Below are positions 51,078-62,100 of a stretch of 64,000 nucleotides of DNA, in pieces. Below the pieces are notes generated by a model. The model did no database searches. It saw only the letters and a program-made list of their open reading frames with translations, and was not told the DNA's origin. Positions within the stretch are counted from its first letter, which is position 1; every line of letters starts with the position of its first letter. Source of the stretch: an uncultured Bacteroidaceae bacterium (GTDB lineage Bacteria > Bacteroidota > Bacteroidia > Bacteroidales > Bacteroidaceae); assembly GCA_944320965.1 (NCBI GenBank), contig CALUJO010000001.1, forward strand, positions 75,458-139,457, read 5' to 3'. A program made the position numbers and the translations under genes.

Positions 51078-51676
51078 CAGAAGCTATTAAGGAACTGTTG
51101 CGCAGAGAAGCGGATGCAATTCTGAATCTGCCTGTAACAGATAACTATGAGAAAGCTGTTGACCTGATTGTCAGACAGGTGCATGAAATGGGCGGTAAGC
51201 TTGTAACATCAGGCATGGGTAAGGCAGGACAGATTGCGATGAATATCGCTACAACTTTCTGTTCAACAGGTACACCGGCAGTTTTTCTTCATCCAAGCGA
51301 GGCTCAACATGGGGACTTGGGCATTATACAGAAGAATGACTTGCTGCTTATGATTTCAAATTCTGGCAAAACAAGAGAAATCGTTGAGCTTACAATTCTT
51401 TCAAGAAGACTTAATCCAGACTTGAAGTTTATCGTGATTACAAGTAATCCTGACAGTCCACTGGCACATGAAGCAGATATTTGTCTGCTTACTGGTAATC
51501 CGGCAGAAGTATGTCCTCTTGGAATGACACCGACAACTTCAACAACAATTATGACCGTAATAGGAGATATTCTTGTTGTAGAAACAATGAAAAAGACAAA
51601 ATTCACAATAGAACAGTATTCAAAAAGACATCACGGCGGTTATCTTGGCGAGAAATCAAGAGAACTTTGCAAGTAA
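51074..51676 (+). CDS. SIS-domain sugar-phosphate isomerase (KdsD/KpsF-like, no CBS domains)
   Basis: A 200-residue single SIS domain. SGMGKAGQIAMN (46-57), FLHPSEAQHGDLG (71-83) and SNSGKTREIVEL (95-106) match arabinose 5-phosphate isomerases, which convert ribulose 5-phosphate to arabinose 5-phosphate for Kdo in lipopolysaccharide. It lacks the two C-terminal CBS domains of E. coli KdsD, so about 130 residues are missing relative to it; CBS-less forms are known in Bacteroidetes. Coupled to the LOG gene by a 4-base overlap. Function in Kdo synthesis is the likeliest assignment, not certain. Confidence 0.8.
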   Translation: MTEAIKELLRREADAILNLPVTDNYEKAVDLIVRQVHEMGGKLVTSGMGKAGQIAMNIATTFCSTGTPAVFLHPSEAQHGDLGIIQKNDLLLMISNSGKTREIVELTILSRRLNPDLKFIVITSNPDSPLAHEADICLLTGNPAEVCPLGMTPTTSTTIMTVIGDILVVETMKKTKFTIEQYSKRHHGGYLGEKSRELCK

Positions 51677-51695
51677 ACTTTATATACAAAAAGAG

Positions 51696-51740
51696 GAGGG
51701 TAGCATATGTTTTTTAATATGCTACCCTCTGTCTTTTTTA
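51696..51740 (+). terminator. Terminator of the LOG-SIS operon
   Basis: A perfect 13-bp stem (51696-51708 with 51717-51729, GAGGGTAGCATAT and its complement) followed by GTCTTTTTT. Confidence 0.93.
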
Positions 51741-51796
51741 TTGTTTTATCTGTTTATTCATATGTAAACTGCAGCCTTATCAAAATCATAAAATGT

Positions 51797-51865
51797 TTTT
51801 GCCTGAAAGACCGTATGTTTTGCCCGAAAACATTCAACATTTTTGCCCGAAACATTGAATGTTTT
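51797..51865. repeat. Three direct copies of the TTTTGCCC-type repeat
   Basis: Starting near 51797, 51818 and 51840, three copies of TTTTGCC(C/T)GAAA follow each other; the second continues ACATTCAACA and the third ACATTGAATG. Spacing is about 21-22 bases. They occupy the gap between the SIS gene terminator and the POT-like transporter gene (51677-52011, 335 bases), whose remainder is AT-rich without other recognisable features. Same family as 4582-4648 and 19391-19447. Confidence 0.65.
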
Positions 51866-52011
51866 TATGGAAAATAATTCAATGATTTCCGGAATGGAAT
51901 CTTTTATGAAAATATTGAACAGTTGCAGTTTTGTTATAGTGTCCAATATATAACATTCTTTTCCTGTTATTACGTTATCTTTCTAATAATATTTTGATAA
52001 AAGACAGTGGT

Positions 52012-53361
52012 TTAAGCCTTGTCTTTTATTGCAGTTACTTTGGCATAAATAAGTAATGCAATTGCTGAAACAATACCTATGCCGGCAAACCAAAACCATA
52101 TGTAATGAGCGTTTGCGCTTGCTGCTTCCCATTCGGCTCTTGTGGCAAATCCGGCAGGATCGGGGCAGTATTTTGACATAAGAAAGCCTGACAGCCCGAA
52201 TGCCAGTATCGAAGACAGGAATGTGTCAAGCTGGCTGAATCCCAGATAAAGTCCTTCCTGGCCCTTTGGCGCCTGAAGCGAGAAGTATTCGAAGTATCTT
52301 GGTGAGATGAAACACTCGGCAAGTGCCTGGAATATTATACCAATAATAAGCATAACAGTGATAGGGTGGACACCGAATATCTCACCTTCAAACAGATTGC
52401 CCGATGCCATTATCAGCGCAGAAACCGGAATCATGAACATTCCTATTATTATCGAGGTCAATGCCTTGCGCTTTGACATGAATCTTGTAATAAGGTTTAC
52501 GAAGACAACTACTATAAACGGATTGACATTTGCTATCCAACCCGGTTTTGCCGCCTCGCCTGCCATACGGATGACGTATTTGGGCATTGTAGCATAAAGC
52601 TGTTGCTGTATAATCCAAAAGCCGGAAACAATAAGAATCAGAGCCATAAGACGGCCGTTGGTGCATACTCTTACAAGTCCCTTTGCTATGTCCCTTATGG
52701 TCTGGCCGTTCTCTTCGGTTTTTGCTCCCTTATAGAAAAACCATACGGTTATAAGTGATATTACGCACAGTGCGGCCGAGAAGAAGTTTATATAAATGTA
52801 GGCTTCTTCGCCTATTATTGAACGTAGCGGGTCAACAACTGTTTTGCCTATGAATGCTCCGATGTTTACCATCATGTAAAAAATGGCATAGCCTCTTGCT
52901 CTGTTTTCGGATGTTGTTTCCCTTGCCACAGATGCCGAGATGATTGATTTGATAAAGGCTCCGCCAATCATCAGTATAATCATTATGGGAACAATCATAT
53001 ATCTCCATCCGCTTTCCTGCAGTCCTGAGAAAACAGTCTTTTCTCCATAGGTAACAAGTCCTTTTCCCTCAAGCATAAGCGGCAGTGTTCCCAACGAGAA
53101 GTATCCGATAGTCAACAGAACAAATGCCAGCAGAATACTTTGTCTGTAACCGAACTTGTCTGCAATGGCTCCTGTAAACATCGGCAGCAGGTACAGACCT
53201 CCGGAGAATAAACCTGAAATTATACCGGCCTCAATGTCACTGAAACCAAGTGTCTGTGACAGATAAAGTGTTATAACGATGAAAATGGCATAATATGCCA
53301 TTCGTTCGAAAAGTTCAGACATGTTGGCTGTCCAGAAAGTGCGAGAAAATTTGTTGCCCAT
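52012..53361 (-). CDS. POT/PTR-like MFS transporter
   Basis: A 449-residue membrane protein with about 12 transmembrane segments. The start of helix 1 carries ELFERMAYYAIF, the ExxERxxYY signature of proton-coupled oligopeptide transporters, and the helix 2-3 loop has AIADKFGYRQSI, an MFS motif. AECFISPRYFEYFSLQAPKGQEGLY in the second half also fits that family. The probable role is uptake of di-/tripeptides or related solutes driven by protons; the substrate is inferred only from family. It has no neighbours in operon. Confidence 0.82.
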   Translation of the reverse strand: MGNKFSRTFWTANMSELFERMAYYAIFIVITLYLSQTLGFSDIEAGIISGLFSGGLYLLPMFTGAIADKFGYRQSILLAFVLLTIGYFSLGTLPLMLEGKGLVTYGEKTVFSGLQESGWRYMIVPIMIILMIGGAFIKSIISASVARETTSENRARGYAIFYMMVNIGAFIGKTVVDPLRSIIGEEAYIYINFFSAALCVISLITVWFFYKGAKTEENGQTIRDIAKGLVRVCTNGRLMALILIVSGFWIIQQQLYATMPKYVIRMAGEAAKPGWIANVNPFIVVVFVNLITRFMSKRKALTSIIIGMFMIPVSALIMASGNLFEGEIFGVHPITVMLIIGIIFQALAECFISPRYFEYFSLQAPKGQEGLYLGFSQLDTFLSSILAFGLSGFLMSKYCPDPAGFATRAEWEAASANAHYIWFWFAGIGIVSAIALLIYAKVTAIKDKA

Positions 53362-53392
53362 TTTATTTGTTTAATAATTAATGATTTGCCTG

Positions 53393-53400
53393 CAAAGATA
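53393..53400 (-). promoter_or_regulatory. Promoter -7 element (TATCTTTG) of the POT-like transporter gene
   Basis: A perfect TAnnTTTG on the minus strand, 31 bases before the ATG. Confidence 0.5.
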
Positions 53401-53885
53401 CTTATTTGTTATGTATTATCATAATGTAGCATATATCTGGGAATATCTTTCTTTTTGTAATAAGTCTTTCGTCAAATTGCTAATTGCTCATGTTTCTTTA
53501 TAATATTCTTGCTATCTGAAATGTTTGTTGTTTTGTTGGTTGTTTTATTTGCTTGATATACAGTTTATTATGAGTATTTGTTTCTGTTGTGAAAATACTG
53601 GTTTTTTGTTTTGCGTTAAATAATTGCCATTTCCAGTGTTTTTTTATGATAAAAGTTTGTTAATTCGGTGTTTTTTAACGTTATTTACATGTGGATAGAT
53701 AAAAAGGGGAATATTAATTAAGATATTAAGAAATATAAGAGGGGAAATAATTAATATTATTTGTTGTTTGGAAGTCTTACTATAATAATATTATTAATGT
53801 ATAGACCGATAAAACTTTCCAAATAATCTTCTTTTTATTGCTTTTTGTGTCAAAAAGACAGTTTAAAATATTTATATAAGTTTAT
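53401..53885 (+). promoter_or_regulatory. Upstream region of the GH85 PUL operon
   Basis: The 524-base gap between the transporter and susC genes (53362-53885) is strongly AT-rich and contains no gene. I find no exact TAnnTTTG on the plus strand within it. A small hairpin CTTTTTG-TGT-CAAAAAG (53841-53857) lies about 30 bases before the susC start and would be in the leader. No sigma/anti-sigma or hybrid two-component regulator gene precedes the PUL here, so its regulator must be elsewhere. Confidence 0.4.
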
Positions 53886-56800
53886 ATGGGCAAAGGAAAA
53901 ACAGAAAGCTTTAAAGTGAATTTTCACTTTAACAATGGACTGAAGGCAGGAATGCTCTTCTCTCTATTTTCTTTTTCATTGCTGATGCCACAAGGTGTTT
54001 ATGCTGAGACAAACAAGTCGGATGCAAATATCCTTGCAGTGCAGCAGGATGATAAGATTACGGTTACCGGTACTGTTATCGATGAGAAAGGTGAGCCTAT
54101 TATTGGTGCAAATATTCTTTTAAAAGGTACAACTATTGGTGTTATTACTGATTTTGATGGAAAGTATTCAATTCAAGTTCCTCAAGGTAAAGGGGTTTTG
54201 GTTTTCTCTTACATAGGTTTTACTAATGTTGAGAAACAGATAAATGGAACTGTTATCGATGTTGTAATGCGTGAAGATGCCAAAGTCTTGGGAGAGGTTG
54301 TCGTAACGGCTTTGGGTATCGAGAAGAAAGCTTCGTCACTTACTTATGCAACGCAGAAAGTTGATGGTAAAGAATTGACACGTGCCAAGGATGCAAACTT
54401 TATAAATGCATTGCAGGGTAAGACTGCCGGTCTTGTAATTACTCCAAACTCAAATGGTGCTGGTGGATCTTCAAAGTTGCTGTTGCGTGGTAATTCTTCA
54501 ATATTGGGTAACAACTCACCTCTTATAGTTTTGGATGGAGTTCCAATGAATGACAATAATACAACTCAGATTACTGATGCACTTTTGTCTGGTGGAAATA
54601 CAACCGATGGCGGTGATGGACTTTCAAATATCAATCCTGATGATATAGAAAACATTACGGTGCTTAAGGGAGCAAATGCCGCAGCATTGTATGGATCAAA
54701 GGCTGCAAATGGTGTTATAATGATTACAACAAAACAGGGTACTGCAGGAAAGGTTTCTATAAGTGTTTCAAGTAGTATAATGTTTGAAACTCCTTTGGTA
54801 ACCCCGAAATTCCAGAATAAGTATGGGGCTGATGTTGAAACTTATTTAGATTCAAGCTTGAATCCTAATTCTCCTGTTTCAAAAAGAAGATTGGGTATTT
54901 ATTCTTGGGGTTCCCCTATCGGACAGTTGTCATCACAGACTTTGAATGAAATACCTTATGCACTTAATTCTGCAGCTGATAATCTGGATACATTCTTCCA
55001 AACCGGTGCCAATTATAACAATTCTGTTTCTGCTTCTTTCGGTTCTGATAAGGCTGCAACTTATATGTCTTATGGAAATACAACAGCAAAGGGTATAACT
55101 CCTGAAAATAAATTTAGCAGACATAATCTTACTTTCAGAGAGACAATAAAACTGTTTAATAATAAATTGGAATTGAATCTTTCTGGAAGTTATATTCTGC
55201 AGGAATCAGATAACAGACCTGGTTCTGGTATTTATGCCAATCCTTTATATGACTTGTATATAATGCCTCGAAATGCTGATATATCTTATTTTAAGGATAA
55301 TTCGGAGGTAGACGGTCAATTGTATTATATAAATCCTGTAAATGGAGTATATAAAGAAGCTTCAGCTACTGGTCCTATACAGCAATGGCCTTGGACAAAT
55401 GAAGAAAACAGAAACTCTCCTTATTGGTATGTAAACCGTCTGTTGAAAAATAATACACGAGAAAGACTGTTTGGTACTGTTGGCGCTAAAGTTAATATCT
55501 ACGACGGACTTTCTGCTCAAGCAAGATTCAAGATAGACCGTGTTAAAGATACATATGAAACCAAGACCTATCAAGGAACCAGGGCAAAAGCTTTTTATAA
55601 CTCTATCTACGAATATAGCAAGAGCGAAAGTAATCAGATATTTGCTGATTTCCTGATTAGCTATAATAAGAGAATTTCTGATATTGACATTGCAGCGAAT
55701 TTTGGTGGCTCTACAATGAAAATAGACAATAGTTATTTTGGATTCAATTATTGGATGAATGACTCTACCAGTACGCCTAACGTATTTGACCCATCAAATG
55801 TTATTACCAATAAAAAGGATGGTTCACATGTTCCTGTAAGTAAAACAAAGGATCAGAACTGGGAAAATGCCTTATACGGTACATTGTCTTTAGGGTATAA
55901 GGATATGGTGTTTATTGATGGTTCTTTCCGTACAGACTGGTCTAGAGTTTATACTCAGTTTGCGGCTTTGGGTACTCCTGACCACTATACATACTATAGT
56001 GTAGGTGGAAATGCACAGCTTGATAAAATTTTCAATATAAAGAATGAGAATTTTAATCATGCTAAAGTCAGAGTTTCTTATAGTGAGGTTGGTAACTCTA
56101 TTCCTAATACAAACTATGCCGGAATGACGAAGGATTGGGGTTCTCAGATTATACAGGCATCTGCTTATCGTACTTTCTATAATCCTCTTCCTGAAACTAT
56201 GCGTTCTACAGAAGTTGGTTTCGATATGAGATTTTTAAGAAATGCATTTGAATTTGATTTTACTTTCTATAATACTTTGATGGTAAATCAGTGGCTGCCT
56301 ATGAATGCTGCAACGGGAGGCTCTTTGCCATTGAACTCAGGAAAGATTAGAAATAGGGGTATAGAAACTACTTTGAGCTATAATCTGAGTGCATTGAACA
56401 ATGACTTTACATGGAGAACTTCATTTAACTATTCTTATAACTACAATAAAATACTTGAGACTTATGGAGAGAATCTTGACACTCCTATGGAAACTACTCC
56501 TGTTTATGGTGGTGGTATAAGAATCCGATATGAAGTAGGTAAACCATATGGTGAATTATATGGTAAGACATTTGATTATGATGAGAATGGTAAAATAAAA
56601 ACAGACTTGAATGGAGCTCCTTTAACAACTTCAACATATGATTGTTATTTGGGAAATGCAAACTCACCGCATCATTTGGGATGGAGCAATAGTTTCTCGT
56701 ATAAGGATTTTAATTTCTATTTCTTGATTGATGGTAAGATTGGCGGTACGGTATTATCATATACAGAAGCTATACTTGATGCTTATGGTGTGTCAGAGAG

Positions 56801-57212
56801 ATCTGGTTCTGCAAGAGATGCAGGTGTTACTTATCAGAAGAAAACATCTGTCGGAGGAGTTATGGTTATGCAGTCTGTTCCTGGGGTTATTATGCCTGAT
56901 GGAGAAATTGCTCCTGCAAAGGAATATTATCAGGCAATAGGATTGGGTGAGCCTACAATGAGTGAATATGCATGGTCTGCAACAAACTTCCGTTTACGTG
57001 AAGTTTCATTGGGTTACACATTCCGTAATCTTTTTGGAAACGGTAAGAATCTTGATATTTCTGCTGTGGCAAGAAATCTGTTCTTCTTGTATAAGGAATC
57101 TCCGGTAGATCCTGATGTATCTGTTTCTACTGCCAATAGTTATGGTGGTATTGAAGCTTTCTCACTTCCAACAACAAGAAGTTTTGGTTTTAATATTAAA
57201 GCAACATTTTAA
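53886..57212 (+). CDS. susC: SusC-family TonB-dependent outer membrane transporter
   Basis: A 1108-residue TonB-dependent receptor. The N-terminus has an extended signal region (about 1-41, core LFSLFSFSLLMPQGVYA), then a carboxypeptidase-like regulatory domain at about 57-130 (TVTGTVIDEKGEPIIGANI), the TonB-box/plug starting EVVVTALGIEKKASSLTYATQ, LQGKTAGL, RGNSSILGNN and VLKGANAAALYGSKAANGVIMI, followed by a 22-strand barrel ending GFNIKATF. It would import an oligosaccharide across the outer membrane with SusD as the lid. The susD gene starts 8 bases later and the GH85 gene follows, so the substrate is probably an N-glycan fragment. Confidence 0.95.
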   Translation: MGKGKTESFKVNFHFNNGLKAGMLFSLFSFSLLMPQGVYAETNKSDANILAVQQDDKITVTGTVIDEKGEPIIGANILLKGTTIGVITDFDGKYSIQVPQGKGVLVFSYIGFTNVEKQINGTVIDVVMREDAKVLGEVVVTALGIEKKASSLTYATQKVDGKELTRAKDANFINALQGKTAGLVITPNSNGAGGSSKLLLRGNSSILGNNSPLIVLDGVPMNDNNTTQITDALLSGGNTTDGGDGLSNINPDDIENITVLKGANAAALYGSKAANGVIMITTKQGTAGKVSISVSSSIMFETPLVTPKFQNKYGADVETYLDSSLNPNSPVSKRRLGIYSWGSPIGQLSSQTLNEIPYALNSAADNLDTFFQTGANYNNSVSASFGSDKAATYMSYGNTTAKGITPENKFSRHNLTFRETIKLFNNKLELNLSGSYILQESDNRPGSGIYANPLYDLYIMPRNADISYFKDNSEVDGQLYYINPVNGVYKEASATGPIQQWPWTNEENRNSPYWYVNRLLKNNTRERLFGTVGAKVNIYDGLSAQARFKIDRVKDTYETKTYQGTRAKAFYNSIYEYSKSESNQIFADFLISYNKRISDIDIAANFGGSTMKIDNSYFGFNYWMNDSTSTPNVFDPSNVITNKKDGSHVPVSKTKDQNWENALYGTLSLGYKDMVFIDGSFRTDWSRVYTQFAALGTPDHYTYYSVGGNAQLDKIFNIKNENFNHAKVRVSYSEVGNSIPNTNYAGMTKDWGSQIIQASAYRTFYNPLPETMRSTEVGFDMRFLRNAFEFDFTFYNTLMVNQWLPMNAATGGSLPLNSGKIRNRGIETTLSYNLSALNNDFTWRTSFNYSYNYNKILETYGENLDTPMETTPVYGGGIRIRYEVGKPYGELYGKTFDYDENGKIKTDLNGAPLTTSTYDCYLGNANSPHHLGWSNSFSYKDFNFYFLIDGKIGGTVLSYTEAILDAYGVSERSGSARDAGVTYQKKTSVGGVMVMQSVPGVIMPDGEIAPAKEYYQAIGLGEPTMSEYAWSATNFRLREVSLGYTFRNLFGNGKNLDISAVARNLFFLYKESPVDPDVSVSTANSYGGIEAFSLPTTRSFGFNIKATF

Positions 57213-57219
57213 ATTATAA

Positions 57220-59091
57220 ATGATGAAACAAAAATTTATATATGGAATAATATTCTCAGTATCATTCCCTTTTCTTGTAGGTTGTTATGATACTGTATTG
57301 GAATATGAAGGAAATTCAACAACAATAAATTCGGATGACGGAACTTCTTCCAGTGAAGGTGAACTAAGTGATGTTAGTCTTGTTCCAGGATTTCTTAGAA
57401 CAGCTCAGATGAGGGTGATTGATACTAGAGAGCATAAATATCAGTATCAGTGTTCTTTTATTGGTGATGATCCTGTTGGATATATGTCGGCTCCGCATAG
57501 CTTTGATAATCGCTTGAAATCATCTTTGGCTTTCTATGGAGACTTTGCAGGTGGGCCGCAGGCTAATATGGAATGGGTTGCACAACAGACTGTTCCGGTA
57601 ATGCGTTCTGTAGAAAAATTGAATATTGCACCATTGGGAGCATTTGCTTCAATCTTGTTCTCGGACGAAGCACTGCAGTTTACCAATACCCATGGTCCTA
57701 TGCCTCTTAATGATTTTAAGAATTTGAAAGATGTTCATCCTTTGACATATGAAAAACAAAGTGATGTCTATACTCAATTATTTATAGATTTGATAAAGGC
57801 GGACTCTGTGCTTGAGGCTTATCAGAATAATCCTGGTGATAATGCGGCATTGATGAATAATTATATCGTTGAAACTGATATGATAACTCAGAAATCAGAT
57901 GCTGCGTCAATTGTAACAATGTGGAGAAAGTATGCCAATTCATTGATTCTGCGTATGGCGATGACTCTATGTAATGTTCCTGATTATACATGTAACATAA
58001 ATGGAGTTTCAAAAACTGTTCAACAATTGGCTGAAGAAGCTGTACAAAGAGGTGTTTTGGAATCTGGTGATGGTGGTATAAGACTGTTATGTGGAAGTGG
58101 TACGGATGTTGGTTATCATCCATTATATAAGATTGCTAATGGATGGGTTGATGCTAGATTGAACGCTTCGTATCATAATTATTTGGTGAGAACAAACCAT
58201 CCGATATTGGAGTTTTGGTTTGCTAAAAATGAGGGACGTATTGTTAATATGAAAAATGAGGTCCTTGATAAAGAGCAAAGATTTTTAAGTATAAGGTCCG
58301 GCCTTCCTCTTTCAACTGCCGGTGTTTCTTCTCAAACTTATCAGTATTATTCAAAATTTAATTTGAATTTTGCCGGTGAACCTTTATACTTGTTTAAAAC
58401 AGAAGAAGTTCTATTCTTGCGTGCTGAGGGTGCATTAAGAGGATGGTCAATGGGTGGTACTGATGAATACTTTTATAATGAAGGTATAAAAGAGTTCTTA
58501 CGATTACATTCATTGGAAACAAAATATGATGAGTATATGGCTTGGAAGGGAATAGGTGACAGTGGAGTTACTGAAGAAAAGAAACAGGAAGCCATATATG
58601 TTGATTGGTATGATGAAGACAATAATCTGCCTTTGTGGGGGGGATATTATAAATTAAACAATTCATATGGATTGCCTACAAATGCGGATACAAATACGGA
58701 TTTGTCAGGTATAGATATGGATAGTAAAGAAGTAAAATTACAGAAAATAATTACACAAAAGTGGATTGCTTTATTCCCAATGTCTTTGGTTGCATGGACG
58801 GATTATAGAAGAACCGGTTATCCTGTTTTAATACCGGCTTGTCCTTTTGCTTACAGCTATTCAGATGGATCTTTGACAGAACCACGTTTTAATTGGAATA
58901 CTGGTGAAATTATTTCTGAAGGTGTTACTATGAGACGTATTCCTTATAATACTTCGTTGTCAGAAATTCAGGATGAAGTTAATTTAACTGCTGTTGGCGC
59001 ATTAAATGAAGAAACTACAGGCGAGCCGTTTGGTGATAAACAAGGAACACGCCTTTGGTGGGATAGAGCTGATAGAGGTACTATTGAATAA
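57220..59091 (+). CDS. susD: SusD/RagB-family glycan-binding lipoprotein
   Basis: A 623-residue lipoprotein with signal peptide ending FLVGC (Cys22). The body is the SusD-like TPR helical fold; the N-terminal half shows SLVPGFLRTAQMRV and the tail has KWIALFPMSLVAWTDYRRTGYP with the usual RRTGYP end of the family, in the SusD_2 subgroup. It covers the SusC barrel and binds the ligand at the cell surface. Immediately after susC (7-base gap) and 27 bases before the GH85 gene. Confidence 0.93.
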   Translation: MMKQKFIYGIIFSVSFPFLVGCYDTVLEYEGNSTTINSDDGTSSSEGELSDVSLVPGFLRTAQMRVIDTREHKYQYQCSFIGDDPVGYMSAPHSFDNRLKSSLAFYGDFAGGPQANMEWVAQQTVPVMRSVEKLNIAPLGAFASILFSDEALQFTNTHGPMPLNDFKNLKDVHPLTYEKQSDVYTQLFIDLIKADSVLEAYQNNPGDNAALMNNYIVETDMITQKSDAASIVTMWRKYANSLILRMAMTLCNVPDYTCNINGVSKTVQQLAEEAVQRGVLESGDGGIRLLCGSGTDVGYHPLYKIANGWVDARLNASYHNYLVRTNHPILEFWFAKNEGRIVNMKNEVLDKEQRFLSIRSGLPLSTAGVSSQTYQYYSKFNLNFAGEPLYLFKTEEVLFLRAEGALRGWSMGGTDEYFYNEGIKEFLRLHSLETKYDEYMAWKGIGDSGVTEEKKQEAIYVDWYDEDNNLPLWGGYYKLNNSYGLPTNADTNTDLSGIDMDSKEVKLQKIITQKWIALFPMSLVAWTDYRRTGYPVLIPACPFAYSYSDGSLTEPRFNWNTGEIISEGVTMRRIPYNTSLSEIQDEVNLTAVGALNEETTGEPFGDKQGTRLWWDRADRGTIE

Positions 59092-59118
59092 AATTTTTTA
59101 CAAATAAAAAAAGAAAAT

Positions 59119-62100
59119 ATGAAACTTAGAAATTTGTTATTTTCATTATCAGTTATAGCTGCTGGTAATGCATTTGCTCAAAGTGTTCCGACACATCCTA
59201 TGTATGTGGATTTTGGAATTACTGATAGAGAGAGTATAGTTGCTGCTTTGGATGCTTGGGAGCCTGGTGGTAATTTTAGTAAGGATTCTGAATATAAGGA
59301 TGAAAACTTCTTTATATCAAGAGTTCCATTGAAGGAACGTTTTATAAATAAAGATTTGCAGGCAAATAAGGCTATAGCCCTTGACAAAAACAAGAATCTT
59401 TGCTGGTGTAGCCCAATTGGTGATATGACAAAGAAGTGGGGACCGCTTCCACGTTATAATTTTGATGCCGATAATTTTAATATGTGGCAGTATTTGAATA
59501 TTCATGCCAATTGGTCTAATAGCTGGTGGCGTGCACCAGGAGCATTTAATGATGTTGCTCATAAGAATGGTGTAAGGACCGGTTGCCTTTATTTTATAGA
59601 TTGGGCTGCTCAAGTAAATTCAACTAGTCCTGCCGGTAAACCTTTGGCAGATTTGTGTGTAAAAGAGAATGGAAAGTTTAAATATGCTGAGAAGCTTATA
59701 GATTTCTTGAGATATTATGGTATTGATGGATTAGGTCTTAATCCGGAAGGTTACTGGAACTCAACCTTGAATAATGACTTTCAGGGTTTTTTGGCAGAGT
59801 GTCATAGAATAGCCCAGGAAAAAAATTTTCCTTTCCACGTTGAATGGTATGCTTTTGTATCAAATAGTGGAGGTCTGACTGATAATGGATGTAGGTTGGA
59901 TAATGCAAATGATAAATGGTTTCATAAGAACGGTTATCCTGTAACAGATGTATTTTTCTTGAATTATAACTGGGTTGATGATGATTTAAGAGAGTCTGCT
60001 CAGACTGCGGAGAATTTAGGTCGTAGTACTTTTGATGTATATGCAGGCTTTGACCAGCAAGGTCGTGGATATGGAGGACAAGGAAATGGCGGTTGGCAGG
60101 TTTTAATGAATAATCCTGTTTCAATTGTTGTATGGGGTGCTCATGATAGAAGCCAATTGTATGCAAGTTCTGCCGAAGACGGTACTTCTGCATTGAGTGT
60201 GATGAATGAGTATCAGAAGAAGCAGGAACTTTTGTTCACTGGAGGTACAAGAAATGTTTTGAAGAGATTGCCATTAAATACAGGTGATGTAGATGCGGTT
60301 TATTCTGACCTAGCAAGTTGGCATGGATATTCTCATGCAGTTATAGAACAGAGTTCTTTGACTGAAGTTCCGTTTGTTACACGATTTGGGTTAGGTAACG
60401 GTAATAAATTCCGTAAAGAGGGAGAGGTTACTTTTGACCACCAATGGTATAATATAGGTGTACAGGATTATCTTCCAACTTGGAGATGGTGGATTGATAA
60501 TGGAGACGGAAAAACTGCTCCAGAACAGTCTATACAGTGTGATTTTAATTATAATGATTCTTGGTTTGCTGGTTCTTCTGTTGAATTCCATGGACAGACT
60601 CCAAGATCAGATGTTCGTTTGTTCAGTACAAAATTTGATGTAGCAAGCGGTGATGACTATTTTACAATAACCTATAAGCCAAATTCAAAAGATGCAAATA
60701 TGGAACTGATGGTCTCAAAATCAGTTTCTGCAAATACATTCAGTTTTTATGAATTGCCTGAAGCAAACCCTGGAAACTGGAATACTGTTACTATCAAGGC
60801 TTCAGAACTTGACTTGAATGCCGGTGATGAAATTGCTTGTATAGGTCTTTCATTTAAGAATACTCCTGAAAACTATTCTACTTTAGTTGGTGAATTAGGA
60901 TTTATTCCTGCTGATTTTAACACAGTTCCTGTAAAACCTGTAATTAAATATTCAGAAGTATTACAGCGTAATTATAATAGAGCAGACTTTAAGGTTGTAT
61001 TTGATATGCCATTTGATGGTCAGAGAAAGCCTGAATATGAAGGATGTCCTATATATAATGAAGAAGTTGGAGCATGGTACTATGAAATTTATGTAAAGCA
61101 AGGTGAGACTGAGACTCTTGTTACAACAACAACTTCATGGGCTGCTTATGCTGTTGAAGCTCCACTTTATGACAGTTCAAATCCTAAATTCCAGATAGGT
61201 GTCCGTGCTGTCGGTCTTGATGGAAAGACAGCTTCAGAAACAACCTGGACAGAAGAATTGGAAAGTGAATTGACTGTTATTGAAACATTGACAATTGACA
61301 AGGATATTATTAAGCCTAATGAAGAGTTTACTATTGGTTTTGAAGATCCAAATCATGCTCCTTCAACAATTAAACTTTATAATTCATTGACTGGTGCTGA
61401 AGTTGCAGCAAAAGAAGGTGTTTTGAATTTGACAACATCCCTTTCAGAAGTTGGCTCTTATGATGTTGAAGTTACTGTAGATGGCTCTACAACAATGACA
61501 AGAGGCCTTGTTATGGTAACACCGGAAGCAACAGGTCGTCTTCCTCAGTTAGGTAATCTTACTAATCCTACAAATGTAGAAGCAAATAGTGATGTTGATT
61601 TCAAGGTTGAGGTTTCAAAAGGTGATACTTATAACGGACAACCATGTCGTGTTTCTAAATCTCTTTATATGAAAGAGCCGTACCAGTTGACAGTAGATTC
61701 AAAGATTTTGAGTACTTATACACAAAATTCTTTTGCTTTGTGGTTTAAAGTTGAAAAATTTGAGCATGCGTCATTGGGTACACTTTTAATGACTAAGGTA
61801 AATAGAAATTATGAAAAGCAGGTTCCTGGTGGAACATGGACAGAAAATGTTTGGGGGGAAATGTGGACAGCTATTAGACCAGAGAATTATTCAAAATATA
61901 AAAATGCTCCAAATGAGTTGTCTGTTTCTGTGGATGCTCCTGCTGCAGGTACTCCTGATTATGAACATAACAATGAAGTGGATGGTATTTCTACAGGATA
62001 TTCATTGTCTCCAAATGTTTGGTACCATGTATGTGTAGTTAAGGATAATAAGAATGTCAAGTTATATTTGAATGGTAAGAAGATTATTGATGTTCAATCT

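Noticed and set aside
53401..53885. Possible riboswitch in the long leader before susC
   Set aside because: Only a small 7-bp hairpin is visible; no conserved aptamer-like pattern was recognised.
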